Assembly: GCF_000472865.1 (NCBI RefSeq)
Contig: NZ_AXAP01000075.1
Coordinates: 1-40,499, forward strand
Reading direction: 5' to 3'
DNA: 40,499 bases
From: Bradyrhizobium elkanii WSM2783
GTDB taxonomy: Bacteria; Pseudomonadota; Alphaproteobacteria; Rhizobiales; Xanthobacteraceae
The position numbers and the translations under genes are program-made. The notes beneath the pieces were generated by a model. It did no database searches, was not told the DNA's origin, and worked only from the letters and a program-made list of their open reading frames with translations. Shown here one piece after another: positions 40,391 to 40,499 of the stretch. Each line of letters opens with the position of its first letter. The first letter of the stretch is position 1.

Positions 40391-40499
40391 GACTGTGAAT
40401 CTTTTTATATCGGGCGCGTGGCAGCTGTGATTCTCTTCGCGGATTGATTTGCAGGAGGGGGATGATGGCTGGTGACGAGTTGTTTGGAGAGCTGCCGGA
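40391..40499 (+). mobile_element. Right partial insertion sequence copy (probably IS1182 family)
   Basis: Same 5' end as at the left of the window, in inverse orientation and identical over 40384-40499 as far as the window allows. It begins GACTGTGAATC after the edge of the palindromic repeat, and contains an AT-richer stretch and a strong ribosome site (AGGAGGGGG) before the transposase ATG. Confidence 0.78.
40465..40499 (+). CDS. Transposase, first 11 codons (IS1182-like)
   Basis: Only MAGDELFGELP is inside the window; the frame runs on past the edge. It is identical to the start of the left-hand copy (1-153, minus). A second ATG at 40462 is directly upstream. The family is inferred from the longer left copy. 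Confidence 0.7.
   Translation, partial: MAGDELFGELP

Overview
The window looks like chromosomal DNA of a high-GC alphaproteobacterium, most likely Bradyrhizobium or a close relative in the Nitrobacteraceae. The basis is the product set (class I PHA synthase, GlpX, ParE, hom-glpX-recJ order, a porin-like Omp25-type barrel), the codon use, and several dispersed palindromic repeat families that I associate with Bradyrhizobium genomes. This is recognition from sequence, not a database match.

Layout. The two ends (1-227 and 40391-40499) are the outward-facing 5' ends of two copies of one insertion sequence, which share a perfect 116-bp inverted repeat. The window is therefore probably a whole contig that stops inside a repeated IS. 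From left to right the interior holds: a diguanylate cyclase and an RhlE-type RNA helicase (453-3160, minus); a secreted caspase-like protein and a flavin monooxygenase (3547-6344); an SDR, an outer-membrane barrel, parE and a small haem-copper-oxidase-like membrane protein (6346-10847, minus); DedA and a Tat-exported metallo-hydrolase (11026-12675); a leaderless short ORF followed by paiB-argC (12836-14651); a solute-binding protein with a 2OG-Fe(II) oxygenase (15067-17080); MAPEG and phaC (minus); a lipoprotein; aminotransferase-hom-glpX-HAD dehalogenase (20162-24584); a chemoreceptor-like Cache protein; recJ-SDR; a lytic transglycosylase; a MarR regulator divergent from a CMD/AhpD protein and a cupin (30188-31844); an M23 peptidase; efp divergent from epmA-epmB; a small secreted protein; aroG with its leader; hdeD and a PrsW-type protease.

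How genes work together. efp, epmA and epmB together encode the beta-lysylation system of elongation factor P. The aminotransferase, hom and glpX form a metabolic run. The MarR/CMD/cupin group looks like a small stress or aromatic-responsive unit with one shared palindromic operator.

The most notable signals are two short upstream ORFs whose promoters put the predicted transcription start at the AUG. One (38224-38304, minus) encodes a peptide containing SYFWYFSY. It precedes aroG, and its four complementary segments plus an intrinsic terminator have the form of a classical aromatic-amino-acid attenuator. The other (12836-12910, plus) encodes a peptide with four consecutive arginines ahead of paiB-argC. 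No tRNA, rRNA, CRISPR array or phage was seen.
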